Part shown: in pieces, positions 34,080 through 42,874 of the stretch
Numbering within the stretch: position 1 is the stretch's first letter
Layout of the letters: the number at the start of each line of letters is the position of its first letter
DNA from: Microvirga splendida
GTDB taxonomy: Bacteria > Pseudomonadota > Alphaproteobacteria > Rhizobiales > Beijerinckiaceae
NCBI RefSeq assembly: GCF_016427565.1
Contig: NZ_JAELXT010000003.1
Span: 228,553-292,552, forward strand
Length of the DNA stretch: 64,000 bases
Direction: 5' to 3'
Notes under the pieces: generated by a model
The model's database searches: none
What the model saw: only the letters and a program-made list of their open reading frames with translations
Told to the model about the DNA's origin: nothing
Position numbers and translations under genes: made by a program

Positions 34080-35339
34080 ATGGTATCTATGAACGAGCTA
34101 GGCCCGCGAGCATTAACCCAGGGACGCAAACGGGAGCATGTGGAATTGGAGCCTGACCCAGAATCCACCGACGCCGATCAGGGAAGAGCCGAAGATCGGA
34201 TCAAAGACTTTCAGCGCGGCGGTGGCCCGTTCGTGGCGGCAGTTGAGGCAACCCGCATGCCTATGGTGGTCACCGACCCCACGGTTGATGAAAACCCCAT
34301 CGTCTATGTGAACCAATCCTTCACCGACCTGTTCGGGTACTCCCGCGAGGAGGCTCTGGGCCAGAACTACTTCTTTCTTGCAGGCCCAGACACCGATCCC
34401 GAGGTGGAGCAGCTCATCCGGGCCGCCATGATGGCAGACGAGCCCCTCGACCTTGAGGTCCGGCTGCGCGCCAAGGACGGTCGGGAGGTCTGGGCGGCGC
34501 AGTTTGTCAGCCCTGTTCACGACGACCATGGCCGCGTGATCCAGCACTTCGCGTCGTTCCTGGACATCACCCGCCGCGTCAGGGCCGAGCACCGCACCCG
34601 GCGCCTGAACGAGGTGCTGGAGAGCCGGGTCAAGGAACGCACTCAGGAACTCCAGAACGAACTGAATCGCCGGCATGCCATGGAGGGGGTCCTCACGGAG
34701 AGCGTCCGGGAGAAGGACAAGCTTCTGGGCCAGAGGAGCGTGCTGCTGCACGAGGTCAACCACCGGGCCAAGAACAGCATTGCCATGGCCATCTCAATGC
34801 TGCGCCTTCAGATGGCACGCCAGGGCGATCCTGGCGTCTCGGAAGCCCTGGAGAACGCCATCCAGCGGCTCGATCATCTGGCCCGCATCCATGAACTGCT
34901 CTACCGGCAAGACAGCAATGACGTGCAGACGGTCGACATGGCCAGCTACCTGACGGAGCTGTGCCTGAACTTCGCCCATCTCCGGAGCCCGGAGGACCAT
35001 CGCATCGAACTGGTCAGCGACGCCGATGACATCACTCTGGATGTAGACCGTGCCATCAACGTGGCCCTGATTGCCGGCGAAGCGATCACCAACGCGCTCA
35101 AGCATGCTTTTCCCGACAAGCGGCGCGGTGCGGTTCGCGTCGGGTTGCACCAGGAAGGGGATGCCGTGCTTCTCTCCATCGAGGACAACGGCGTGGGCCT
35201 ACCTGCCACTCGGCGGGCAGGGTCCATGGGCATGCGCCTGATCGAGGGCATGGCTCGCAGCCTCAATGGCACCTTGACCGTCGACGGTGATCGCAGGACG
35301 CGGATTGCCGTGCGCTTCCCGGCCAAGCCTGGATCGTAG
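34080..35339 (+). CDS. HisKA_2/HWE-type kinase with a LOV-like PAS lacking the flavin cysteine
   Basis: A soluble kinase of 419 residues, start at 34080 or the in-frame ATG at 34089. A LOV-type PAS (about residues 50-165) reads NPIVYVNQSFTDLFGYS and then LGQNYFFLAG, where light-sensing LOV domains have NCRFLQ. The photoactive Cys is Tyr here. A coiled coil follows, then the phosphoacceptor region LLHEVNHRAKNSIAM and an ATPase domain with GEAITNALKHAF, EDNGVGLP and MGMRLIEGM. It resembles blue-light kinases but should not form the cysteinyl-flavin adduct. It is a paralogue of the kinase at 54159. Confidence 0.88.
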   Translation: MVSMNELGPRALTQGRKREHVELEPDPESTDADQGRAEDRIKDFQRGGGPFVAAVEATRMPMVVTDPTVDENPIVYVNQSFTDLFGYSREEALGQNYFFLAGPDTDPEVEQLIRAAMMADEPLDLEVRLRAKDGREVWAAQFVSPVHDDHGRVIQHFASFLDITRRVRAEHRTRRLNEVLESRVKERTQELQNELNRRHAMEGVLTESVREKDKLLGQRSVLLHEVNHRAKNSIAMAISMLRLQMARQGDPGVSEALENAIQRLDHLARIHELLYRQDSNDVQTVDMASYLTELCLNFAHLRSPEDHRIELVSDADDITLDVDRAINVALIAGEAITNALKHAFPDKRRGAVRVGLHQEGDAVLLSIEDNGVGLPATRRAGSMGMRLIEGMARSLNGTLTVDGDRRTRIAVRFPAKPGS

Positions 35340-35463
35340 GGCCATCCAGTCGCAAAGAAGCCTTCCAAGCGCCCTCAGGCAAGGATCAACTCCTGACGGC
35401 GGCCCTTCCTGAAGAGGACGATTTGCGATCCAGGCACATCGGCGAAGGAACGGCATCGCACTG

Positions 35464-35904
35464 TCAGCGGTATCCAATTCCCATCAGATAATCCCGCATG
35501 ATCGCTTCCTCGTTCTCCGATTCTCTCAGGAGAACCTGGAGCATGTCCCGCGCATTGAGCACTCCCTGGGGCCGCAGATCCCGGTCCACGACCGGAATGT
35601 TCTTCAAGCCTCGCTCCTTCATTCGTGCCCAGACATCATGGAGCTCGTCACCCGTTTGGCAGTGTACAACGTCTCGTGTCATCACCAGTGAAGCTGCCGT
35701 TGTGCAGCCCGCTCCCTGACATCGGCTGATCTGGCTCACCACGTCCGTCTTGGTGATGACACCCGCCAAAATGCCTGTTGACCCGTGCACGACCACAAGG
35801 TCAGTCCCCGGTCGCAGAAGGTTTGCCGCCTGGATCAGCGGGGCATCATCCGCGATCGTGACGAGCCGTTTACGCGCCTGAGGCAACAATCTCTCGACAA
35901 ACAT
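35464..35904 (-). CDS. Two-CBS-domain protein
   Basis: A protein of 146 residues made of two CBS motifs: VTIADDAPLIQAANLL to GVITKTDVV, and ASLVMTRDVVHCQTGDEL to GVLNARDML. A CxxxxC insert (RCQGAGC) sits between them. CBS pairs bind adenine nucleotides and act as energy sensors. It lies 59 bp downstream of sdhD, read from the same strand, and may be the last gene of that cluster. Confidence 0.88.
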   Translation of the reverse strand: MFVERLLPQARKRLVTIADDAPLIQAANLLRPGTDLVVVHGSTGILAGVITKTDVVSQISRCQGAGCTTAASLVMTRDVVHCQTGDELHDVWARMKERGLKNIPVVDRDLRPQGVLNARDMLQVLLRESENEEAIMRDYLMGIGYR

Positions 35905-35963
35905 GGGCCTGGTCTCCTGACTTCTGTGAGATCCGACGGGACCGATGACGCAGCCGTTCCCTC

Positions 35964-36350
35964 TCAGCCGCCGAAGGCGATGTGCAGCGTGGCGATGATC
36001 CCGGCGGTCGCCAGTCCAAAACAGCTCAGCCGCATGATGACCAGCGCCGCGAACTTGGCCCCGGCGTGCCTGTAGTCCTCAATTACGACCTGGAGGCCAA
36101 GCGCGGTGTGATGGAACAAGGCTACCAGTAGCAATACCATCATGATGGTGGCAACCGGGGTTCTCAGCCAGGTGATGAAGGTGGCATGGTCACTGCCTGT
36201 CTGCGCGATGATCGATGCCACGAACCACAGGGTCAGCGGGATCAGGGCAACGGCCGACACGCGCTCCGCCCACCAGTGCTCAACCCCCTTTTTTGCCGAG
36301 CCCAGTCCCATCGCGCGTGCCAGGGGCGAGCGCATGTGCTGACGGTCCAT
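35964..36350 (-). CDS. sdhD: Succinate dehydrogenase membrane anchor SdhD
   Basis: A protein of 128 residues with three membrane helices (VSAVALIPLTLWFVASIIA, ATIMMVLLLVALFHHTALGL, FGLATAGIIATLHIAF). It has the HHTALGLQVVIEDY heme/quinone-site motif of SdhD. Its ATG is 4 bp after the sdhC stop. It anchors the iron-sulfur and flavin subunits to the inner membrane in complex II. Confidence 0.93.
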   Translation of the reverse strand: MDRQHMRSPLARAMGLGSAKKGVEHWWAERVSAVALIPLTLWFVASIIAQTGSDHATFITWLRTPVATIMMVLLLVALFHHTALGLQVVIEDYRHAGAKFAALVIMRLSCFGLATAGIIATLHIAFGG

Positions 36351-36354
36351 GGCC

Positions 36355-36759
36355 CTAACCTCCTAGAACCAGGCTGGCGATCCAAGCCAACACGGTGAGC
36401 ACCACGCTCCCTGCCACGACCGTCCATCCCGACGCGTAGATGGACCCAAGCTCGTAGCCATACCCCATGTCCCAGACCAGATGTCGGATCCCCCCGCACA
36501 GATGCAGAAAGAACGCGAAGGTGCATCCGAACAGCACCACCTGACCGAGCCAGGAGGCAAAGGCACCCTGCACGACCGCGTAAGCCTCCGGTCCGGCTGC
36601 CGCGGCAAGCAGCCAGATGACCAGCACGACGGCAGCAAGGCTTAAGAGCACGCCGCTGATCCGGTTGGCGATCGAAAGCACCGACGTGAGCTGCGGCCGA
36701 TAGTTCTGAATGTTGGGCGAAAGCGGCCTTGGGCGCTTTGCCGGGGACGTGGGCATCAT
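36355..36759 (-). CDS. sdhC: Succinate dehydrogenase cytochrome b556 subunit SdhC
   Basis: A protein of 134 residues. It starts with the typical RPLSPNIQNYRPQLTSVLSI segment and SIANRISGVLL. Three membrane helices follow, with the heme-ligand His in HLCGGIRHLVWDMGYG. It pairs with SdhD to bind heme b and ubiquinone. It starts 23 bp after sdhB. Confidence 0.95.
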   Translation of the reverse strand: MMPTSPAKRPRPLSPNIQNYRPQLTSVLSIANRISGVLLSLAAVVLVIWLLAAAAGPEAYAVVQGAFASWLGQVVLFGCTFAFFLHLCGGIRHLVWDMGYGYELGSIYASGWTVVAGSVVLTVLAWIASLVLGG

Positions 36760-36782
36760 GGCGGTCCAGCCCTTTGCAATGG

Positions 36783-37622
36783 TCAGGTTCGGCGCTCGAG
36801 CACCATCTTCTTGATCTCGGCGATGGCCTTCCCCGGGTTCAGGCCCTTCGGACAGGTCCGGGTACAGTTAAGGATGGTGTGGCACCGGTAGAGCCGAAAC
36901 GGGTCCTCCAGAATGTCGAGCCGTTCGCCGGTCGCTTCGTCACGACTGTCGGCCAGCCAGCGGTAGGCCTGGAGAAGCGCGGCTGGCCCTAGGAAGCGGT
37001 CGCCGTTCCACCAATGGCTCGGGCAGCCTGACGTGCAGCAGAAGCAGAGGATGCATTCGTAATAGCCATCGAGCCGGCTACGCTCTTCCGGGGACTGGGG
37101 CCGTTCCCTCTCAGGCTCCGGCGTCCTGGTTTGGAGCCAGGGCTCAATCATCGCGTACTGCGCAAAGACATGCGTCAGGTCTGGGACCAGGTCCTTGATG
37201 ATCCTCATGTTCGCCAAGGGATAGACGGTCGCCGGTGTGGCCAGGTCGGAGATGAACCGCGTGCAGGCCAGCCAGTTCGTGCCGTCCATGGTCATGGCGC
37301 AGGACCCGCAGATGCCCTCGCGGCACGAGCGGCGGAAGGCGAGCGTCGAATCGACGTTGTTCTTGATCCAGATGAGCGCGTCCAGAACCATCGGGCCGCA
37401 ATCGTCGAGATCCACCTCGAAGGTATCGAGGCGCGGACTGTCGTCGGTGTCGGGGTCATAGCGATAGATCTCGAATGCCTTGACGCGCACGGCCCCGGCC
37501 GGCGCTGGCCAGGTCTTCCCGCGCCCGATACGGGATTCCGGGGCGACGCCGAGGTTTCGGGGGATCGGAAACCGCTTGAGCAGGGTCGTGCGAGGCACCT
37601 GATCGGAGGATCCGATAATCAT
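36783..37622 (-). CDS. sdhB: Succinate dehydrogenase iron-sulfur subunit SdhB
   Basis: A protein of 279 residues. The plant-type ferredoxin site is [17 protein letters not shown] followed by LAC. The 4Fe-4S/3Fe-4S ligands are [16 protein letters not shown] and [20 protein letters not shown]. The first 45 residues are an extra N-terminal segment compared with most SdhB. It is the first gene of an sdhB-C-D cluster with no sdhA nearby. The usual order is C-D-A-B, so this is probably a second, accessory complex II set. Confidence 0.95.
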   Translation of the reverse strand: MIIGSSDQVPRTTLLKRFPIPRNLGVAPESRIGRGKTWPAPAGAVRVKAFEIYRYDPDTDDSPRLDTFEVDLDDCGPMVLDALIWIKNNVDSTLAFRRSCREGICGSCAMTMDGTNWLACTRFISDLATPATVYPLANMRIIKDLVPDLTHVFAQYAMIEPWLQTRTPEPERERPQSPEERSRLDGYYECILCFCCTSGCPSHWWNGDRFLGPAALLQAYRWLADSRDEATGERLDILEDPFRLYRCHTILNCTRTCPKGLNPGKAIAEIKKMVLERRT

Positions 37623-37843
37623 TATTCACCCTTTCGCCGCCTTCTGTGATTATGGGCCGGGACAAGGGGCTGACCACCCCCGAGCTGTCCCCTGATTCCA
37701 AAGGCAGGCGGGCTTGGTACGTGGCCTGCCAGATTTTGGTGCTCCCCGGCTGGGTTCCAGCGTTGTCGGGATGGGCTCGCGTCCTCGCCTGGAATGGCCG
37801 ATGCAAGCAACTTCGCACCCTTGCTCTTTTGAAAGGTCACCTC

Positions 37844-38221
37844 ATGACCCATGACAAGCCGGAATTTCCAGACCCCTCGGAGCAGCGCCGGATGGCGCTC
37901 TCAAGGTGGGACAACGAGGGCGGCGCAGGGCCCAGCCGCCTGCAAGAGGGCCGGACCTCCCCTGATGCGCGACCCGAGGTGCCTGACCTGACGAATGCCG
38001 AACTGGTGCAGCTTCGCATTCGGGTGATTGCACTGGAGAACCTGCTGATTGCGTTGCTCGCCAACGTATCCGATCGGCAGCTCGACCTTGCCCGCGAGAT
38101 GGCGACCTACATCTCTCCAAGGCCAGGCTACACCCCACATTCCCTGACAATTCAGGCAGCATCTCTGATGATTGATCTCATTGAGCGGGCTGATCAGTTC
38201 CGAGATGGGAAATCCTCATGA
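37844..38221 (+). CDS. Hypothetical protein with SRWDNEGGA motif
   Basis: A protein of 125 residues from the ATG at 37844. The N-terminal part has the motif ALSRWDNEGGAGPSR, which is shared almost exactly with the 52-residue protein at 60494. The C-terminal helices (AELVQLRIRVIALENLLIAL) suggest a coiled-coil dimer. The stop overlaps the next ATG. Function unknown. Confidence 0.7.
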   Translation: MTHDKPEFPDPSEQRRMALSRWDNEGGAGPSRLQEGRTSPDARPEVPDLTNAELVQLRIRVIALENLLIALLANVSDRQLDLAREMATYISPRPGYTPHSLTIQAASLMIDLIERADQFRDGKSS

Positions 38222-38541
38222 GCGCGTCAGCAGCAGAACCGTATAAGCGAAGCCCTGTCTTCGATGAGAATACCTTGCCCGCCGGACTGCGTCGGGAACA
38301 TCGCACCAAGCCCGGTGTATGGGGTATCATCCGGGTGCTTGAAGGGCGACTGCGCTATCGGGTGCTCGATCCGGCCTCCGAGACGATCCTTGAACCCGGC
38401 CATCCCGGCCTCGTGCGGCCTGATGAGTCACATCTCGTTGAGCTCCTTGGTCCAATGCGGATGCAGGTTGAGTTCTACAATCAGCCACCCGAACTCTGTA
38501 CCGAGGATTTGGGCCTTTCTCCCAAGTCGGTACCGTCATAA
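38218..38541 (+). CDS. DUF1971 (TehB/YeaR-like) small cupin protein
   Basis: A protein of 107 residues: SPVFDENTLPAGLRREHRTK, then PGVWGIIRVLEGRLRYRVLD and LVRPDESHLVELLGPMRMQ. This is the DUF1971 pattern, a small cupin fold linked with tellurite resistance proteins and YeaR. A metal- or anion-binding role is likely from the fold. Its ATG overlaps the stop of the upstream gene (ATGA). Confidence 0.88.
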   Translation: MSASAAEPYKRSPVFDENTLPAGLRREHRTKPGVWGIIRVLEGRLRYRVLDPASETILEPGHPGLVRPDESHLVELLGPMRMQVEFYNQPPELCTEDLGLSPKSVPS

Positions 38542-38602
38542 ACATGCTGATGCAGTCGTTGGGTGCCAAATTCATGGGAAAAGCCGATGTCTTCTCCTGG
38601 CA

Positions 38603-40149
38603 GATTGCGTTGACAAAGTCGGCATCTAGACGGACTCGGGCAGCGGTGCAGCTTGCCTGTTGAGGTCAGGCCTGCCTGAGGTGAGCGCCTTCAACCCTCC
38701 TCAGACTGGGAGCATCACCTGAGGCCCTGGTGAAGTGACCAGCTTGGCGAGCTTTCTCAGGTTCTGAGCCGTTGCCGCCAGCAGGAACTCATCCTGAGCC
38801 CCGCACGGACCGCGCAGCCGTAGACGTCCCATCTTCAAGATCCGCTTGAGATGAGCAAACAGCATCTCGATGCGCTTGCGGCCCTGACGCGACCGCTCAT
38901 AGGCCGGTGTGCCGGCCAGGGCACGGGCGGCCTCCCGGGCATGCTCGTAGATGCTGCGCGGGATCTTGCGCGCCGGCGTGTTGGGACAGCACTGCTCCTT
39001 GAGGTGACAGGGGCCGCAATCAAACGTGCTGCCTCGGTAGAGGCGCGTCGTGCCCTCGTTCACAACCGTGCCGCTGGTCGTCAGCGTCTTGCCTTCAGGG
39101 CAGGTGTAGGTGTCCGTCTCCGGATCATACGTGAAGTCAGATCGTGAGAAGGTGCCGTCCTGGCGCTCGGATTTGTCGATGACGGGAACATGCGGGGTGA
39201 TCTTCTGCTCGTCCACGAGCCAGTGCAGCATCTCGGCCGAGCCGTAGGCACTATCCGCCGCCAGCCGCTCCGGCTTGAGGTCAAAGCGCTCGGCGGTGCG
39301 CTCCAGCATGGTGCGGGCAGCCCCCACTTCAGCCTGCCGAACGGCTCGGGAAGCCTCCACGTCCACGATCACGGCTGACTTGAGGTCAATCAGGTAGTTG
39401 TCCGCGTAGGCAAAGAAGGCTGGGCCGCGCATGGCGCCGGTCCACTGAGCCGCTGGATCAGAGGGTGAGACGAACTTCGGCTCAACGTCAGTAGCCGCAC
39501 CCCAGGCAGCCTCGTCAAGCGTGGCGAGATACTCACGCACGGCCCGTGGGGCCTCCTGCTTGTGGTCTAGTGCGGCCCAATCGGAACCTGCCAGAGAGCG
39601 CTGCTTGTTGGCATCAGCCTGGATCAGGCTGGCATCGACCGCAAAGCCTTCACCACCCACCAACCCCTCGTCCAGGCACCGCTGCACCACCGCTTCGAAC
39701 AGGTGACGGAACAGGTCACATTCACGAAAGCGCCCGTGCCGGTTCTTGGAGAAGGTGGAGTGGTCGGGCACCTTGCCTTCCAGCCCGAGACGGCAGAACC
39801 AGCGGTAGGCCAGGTTGAGGTGCACCTCCTCGCACAGCCGCCGCTCGGAGCGGATGCCCAGGCAGTAGCCAATCAGCAGCATGCGGATCATCAGCTCGGG
39901 ATCGATAGCGGGCCGGCCTGTGGTGCTGTAGTAGCCGGCGAGATGCTGACGCAGCCCGGAGCAGTCGACGAAGCGGTCGACGCGCCGCAGCAGGTGATCG
40001 GACGGAACGTGGTCCTCGAGCCGGAACTCGTAGAACAGGCTCTCCTGCATCACGAGACGCTCGCCCATCATGGCTCGATCCTCCGCTGAGAGTGCCCGAT
40101 CAGGGAATCACGATCCGCCGCCGATCACGAGGACTTTTTCAACGAAATC
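38603..40149. mobile_element. IS1182-family insertion sequence
   Basis: A unit of about 1547 bp with terminal inverted repeats: GATTGCGTTGACAAAGTC at the left and, read inward, GATTTCGTTGAAAAAGTC at the right (16 of 18 identical). It is flanked by GGCA on both sides, a likely 4-bp target duplication. It contains one transposase gene on the minus strand that appears complete. Confidence 0.8.
38701..40071 (-). CDS. IS1182-family transposase
   Basis: A DDE transposase of 456 residues. The N-terminal part has the IS1182 pattern (DHVPSDHLLRRVDRFVD, GRPAIDPELMIRMLLIGYCL, PDHSTFSKNR). The catalytic core includes VDASLIQADANK, AADSAYGS and a late RKRIEMLFAHLKRI. A cysteine cluster (CGPCHLKEQCC) lies near residue 355. 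It moves the element by cut-and-paste or copy. The frame is intact, so it may be active. Confidence 0.92.
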   Translation of the reverse strand: MMGERLVMQESLFYEFRLEDHVPSDHLLRRVDRFVDCSGLRQHLAGYYSTTGRPAIDPELMIRMLLIGYCLGIRSERRLCEEVHLNLAYRWFCRLGLEGKVPDHSTFSKNRHGRFRECDLFRHLFEAVVQRCLDEGLVGGEGFAVDASLIQADANKQRSLAGSDWAALDHKQEAPRAVREYLATLDEAAWGAATDVEPKFVSPSDPAAQWTGAMRGPAFFAYADNYLIDLKSAVIVDVEASRAVRQAEVGAARTMLERTAERFDLKPERLAADSAYGSAEMLHWLVDEQKITPHVPVIDKSERQDGTFSRSDFTYDPETDTYTCPEGKTLTTSGTVVNEGTTRLYRGSTFDCGPCHLKEQCCPNTPARKIPRSIYEHAREAARALAGTPAYERSRQGRKRIEMLFAHLKRILKMGRLRLRGPCGAQDEFLLAATAQNLRKLAKLVTSPGPQVMLPV

Positions 40150-40308
40150 GGCACTCCTGAGACGTAAGAGCTTGGTCCGCTTCAGCGCTCTAGAGCCGAC
40201 ATTCGTTAGGTGGCTGGAATGTGAAAGTTTGACCCGGTGCGGACCTTCCTGCGAGGCTGTCCGGAGGCTCGGGACACGCTCTTCTCAGGTTCACCCAAAC
40301 CCAATCAA

Positions 40309-41247
40309 CTAGCGTGCGCTGGCACGCCACTCCCGAGGCGTCATGCCGAACTTGCTTCGGAAAGCCTTGTTGAAATGGGAAAGGTCGCTGAAACCCCATC
40401 GATAGGCGATCTCGGAGATTGCGGAGCCAAGCTGACGCGGCTCCCGAAGGTCCCTCTGGCACGCCTCTAGTCGATTGTCGACCAGCCACCGACCGAAGGT
40501 CTGGCCGATCCGCTCGAAGCGCAAGTGGACCGTTCGAACCGAGATCCGACAATGCGCAGCGATCATCCCGGGTGATAGTTCAGGATCCGACAGGTGCCGA
40601 CGGGAGAATGCGAGCACCTCCTCGAGCTGGACATCCGGATGTGTGGCCTGTGCCTCGGGATCCCGCGCCGTGGCCAATGCAAGAAGATTGCAGAGGTTCT
40701 CCGTGAGCAGGGTCGCCTCGCTGACACCCAGCCCCGCCTCAGGGCGCGCAAGCTGGAGCAGGTGCCGCCGGGCAAGGCTGGCGTAGGGGAAACTCGACAC
40801 GATCTTTCGAACGGATCCTTTCCGGAGCCACGGAGCCCGTGTGTCGAGCGACTTGCGGGGGATCACCGCCAGAACCCGCTGCACGTGGGTCGGGAAGCCC
40901 ACCCGAAATGGCCGTTGGCCATCGAGAATCGCAATCTCGCCAGCGTCGAGCAGGAACACGGCATCGCCCTGCGAGATCTGGCTTTGCCCACGGTGTTGGA
41001 GGCTGATGAGGTAATGCTCGTCAGAGGATCGAGCGATGTGAGCCTTTTTCCGGACGATCTCATGACTGGCCGCGGAAAAGTACGCGAACCGCAGACCGTC
41101 GACGCTCTGGCTTGAGATGCTTGCCTGGAAGCCGTCGGACGGGGCCTCGGTTGAGACGTTGAGAACGGCCTGACAGACGGCCTCGTGCCAGAACGAGAAC
41201 CCCTCGCTGGTTCCAACCGTGTCAGTCGACCAAGTTCTGGCCGCCAC
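40309..41247 (-). CDS. AraC-family transcriptional regulator
   Basis: A protein of 312 residues if it starts at the GTG at 41247, which has AAGGAG eight bases upstream. The frame is open further up but that part is arginine-rich and unlikely. The N-terminal AraC-binding-like domain (residues 10-180) is followed by a double helix-turn-helix at about 210-312: MIAAHCRISVRTVHLRFERI, then ISEIAYRWGFSDLSHFNKAF. The protein is of the FeaR type. It is divergent from the glcF-like operon, which it probably activates in response to an aromatic or alcohol substrate. The GTG start is a judgement. Confidence 0.85.
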   Translation of the reverse strand: MAARTWSTDTVGTSEGFSFWHEAVCQAVLNVSTEAPSDGFQASISSQSVDGLRFAYFSAASHEIVRKKAHIARSSDEHYLISLQHRGQSQISQGDAVFLLDAGEIAILDGQRPFRVGFPTHVQRVLAVIPRKSLDTRAPWLRKGSVRKIVSSFPYASLARRHLLQLARPEAGLGVSEATLLTENLCNLLALATARDPEAQATHPDVQLEEVLAFSRRHLSDPELSPGMIAAHCRISVRTVHLRFERIGQTFGRWLVDNRLEACQRDLREPRQLGSAISEIAYRWGFSDLSHFNKAFRSKFGMTPREWRASAR

Positions 41248-41457
41248 CTCCTGCACTCCTTCCGTCCTGAAGAAATAGGGCTTCGTGGGCCATGCGGTTG
41301 CCGAGGATACACAGGCTTGCACTCTCAGCCAAATATGTTTGCGCTCTCGACCAAGACGGAGGAGATGACGCCTCCTAACCTCCCCTTGTTCCGTCCCCTC
41401 TGCCTGCGGTGGACCGGGTCGGACCCGACAAGGCTTCCTGAGAGGTGACGACCCTCC

Positions 41458-42846
41458 ATGCGGACGAACTTCAGCGAGGCGCAACTAGCGGATCCGGAGA
41501 TCGCCGAGGCGAACCAGATCCTCGAGACCTGCGTACACTACGGCTTCTGTACCAATACGTGTCCGACATACGTCCTCACCCGCGACGAGAACGACTCGCC
41601 TCGGGGCCGGATCGACCTGATCCGGAGGATGCTCGAGAAGGGCGGCCCGCCGGACCCCAAGACCGTGCATCATCTCGACCGCTGCCTTTCATGCCTGTCC
41701 TGCATGACGACCTGTGCGGTCAAGGTTGACTACGTGCACCTGATCGACCGTGCCCGCGTCCATATCGAGCATCACCACCGGCGCCCATGGCCTGAGCGCT
41801 TCCTCCGGGGTCTGTTGGCCAACGTGCTGCCTTACCCGAGACGCTTCCAATGGGCCCTTCGGGGGGCCCGTGCGGCGAAGGTCCTGCCGTCGATGGTACC
41901 TTCCGCGCTGCGGGCCTCCTTGGCCATGGTGCCCGAGCCCAAGCGTCTGGATACGGATATCCTGGCCCCAGGTGTGTACCCGGCCGAAGGACAGCGCCGC
42001 AAGAGGGTGGCCGTCCTCGCCGGCTGCGCACAACAGGTCCTGAACGGCAATATCAATCGGGCGGCGATCCGCCTGCTACGGCGTCATGGCTGCGACGTGA
42101 TCGTATCCGCCGGAGTCGGCTGCTGCGGATCCCTGACGCTTCACATGGGACGTGAATCGGATGCACGGGTGTCGGCCCGCGCAGCGATCGCGGCCTGGAC
42201 CAGGGAGATCGAGGCGGAGGGCCTCGACGCGATCGTCGTCAATGCCTCGGGCTGCGGGACGACCGTAAAGGATTACGGCCATCTCTTCGCCCGGGATCCC
42301 GGGATGGCGGAGCCCGCACGGTGTGTCGCGGCCCTCGCCCGCGACGTCAGCGAAATCCTTGTCGACTTGGGCTTGGCCCCACCCGCGGAGCCCAAGGCCT
42401 ATCGCGTCGCGTATCATGATCCTTGCTCGATGCAGCACGGGCAACGGGTGACACGTCACCCGCGCGAGCTCCTGAGGGCCGCGGGATTCCAGGTCATGGA
42501 CATCCCCGAGAAGCACTTCTGCTGCGGCTCGGCAGGTACCTACAACCTGCTTCAACCCGACATGGCAGAGAGGCTAGGCCAGCGGAAGGCGGATCACGTC
42601 GCGAGCACGGATCCCGACATCGTCGCCACCGGCAACATCGGCTGCATGATGCAGATCGGGCAGTACCTGGGCCGACCGGTTCTCCATACCGTCGAGCTGC
42701 TTGATTGGGCCACCGGTGGTCCGTGCCCGCCCGCCCTGGCGGGGGTCCCGCTGCGGGAGCCGGCAGAGCCAAACCAGGAACCAGCACCAGACATCCCGGT
42801 CGTGAACGATGGCGGCGGAGCCGCGAACGACGTCGGGGTTTGGTGA
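41458..42846 (+). CDS. GlcF-like iron-sulfur oxidoreductase subunit
   Basis: A protein of 462 residues. Two 4Fe-4S sites lie in the N-terminal part (CVHYGFCTNTCPTY and CLSCLSCMTTC). Two CCG domains follow, with VGCCGSLTLHMG and HFCCGSAGTYNLLQP. This is the layout of glycolate oxidase subunit GlcF and related proteins that pass electrons from a FAD subunit. Here the partner is a vanillyl-alcohol-oxidase-type flavoprotein 28 bp downstream, not GlcD. It may therefore be an electron acceptor for an aromatic alcohol or cresol dehydrogenase. Confidence 0.85.
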   Translation: MRTNFSEAQLADPEIAEANQILETCVHYGFCTNTCPTYVLTRDENDSPRGRIDLIRRMLEKGGPPDPKTVHHLDRCLSCLSCMTTCAVKVDYVHLIDRARVHIEHHHRRPWPERFLRGLLANVLPYPRRFQWALRGARAAKVLPSMVPSALRASLAMVPEPKRLDTDILAPGVYPAEGQRRKRVAVLAGCAQQVLNGNINRAAIRLLRRHGCDVIVSAGVGCCGSLTLHMGRESDARVSARAAIAAWTREIEAEGLDAIVVNASGCGTTVKDYGHLFARDPGMAEPARCVAALARDVSEILVDLGLAPPAEPKAYRVAYHDPCSMQHGQRVTRHPRELLRAAGFQVMDIPEKHFCCGSAGTYNLLQPDMAERLGQRKADHVASTDPDIVATGNIGCMMQIGQYLGRPVLHTVELLDWATGGPCPPALAGVPLREPAEPNQEPAPDIPVVNDGGGAANDVGVW

Positions 42847-42874
42847 TCGGAAAGACCAACCAGTGGAGGAACCC

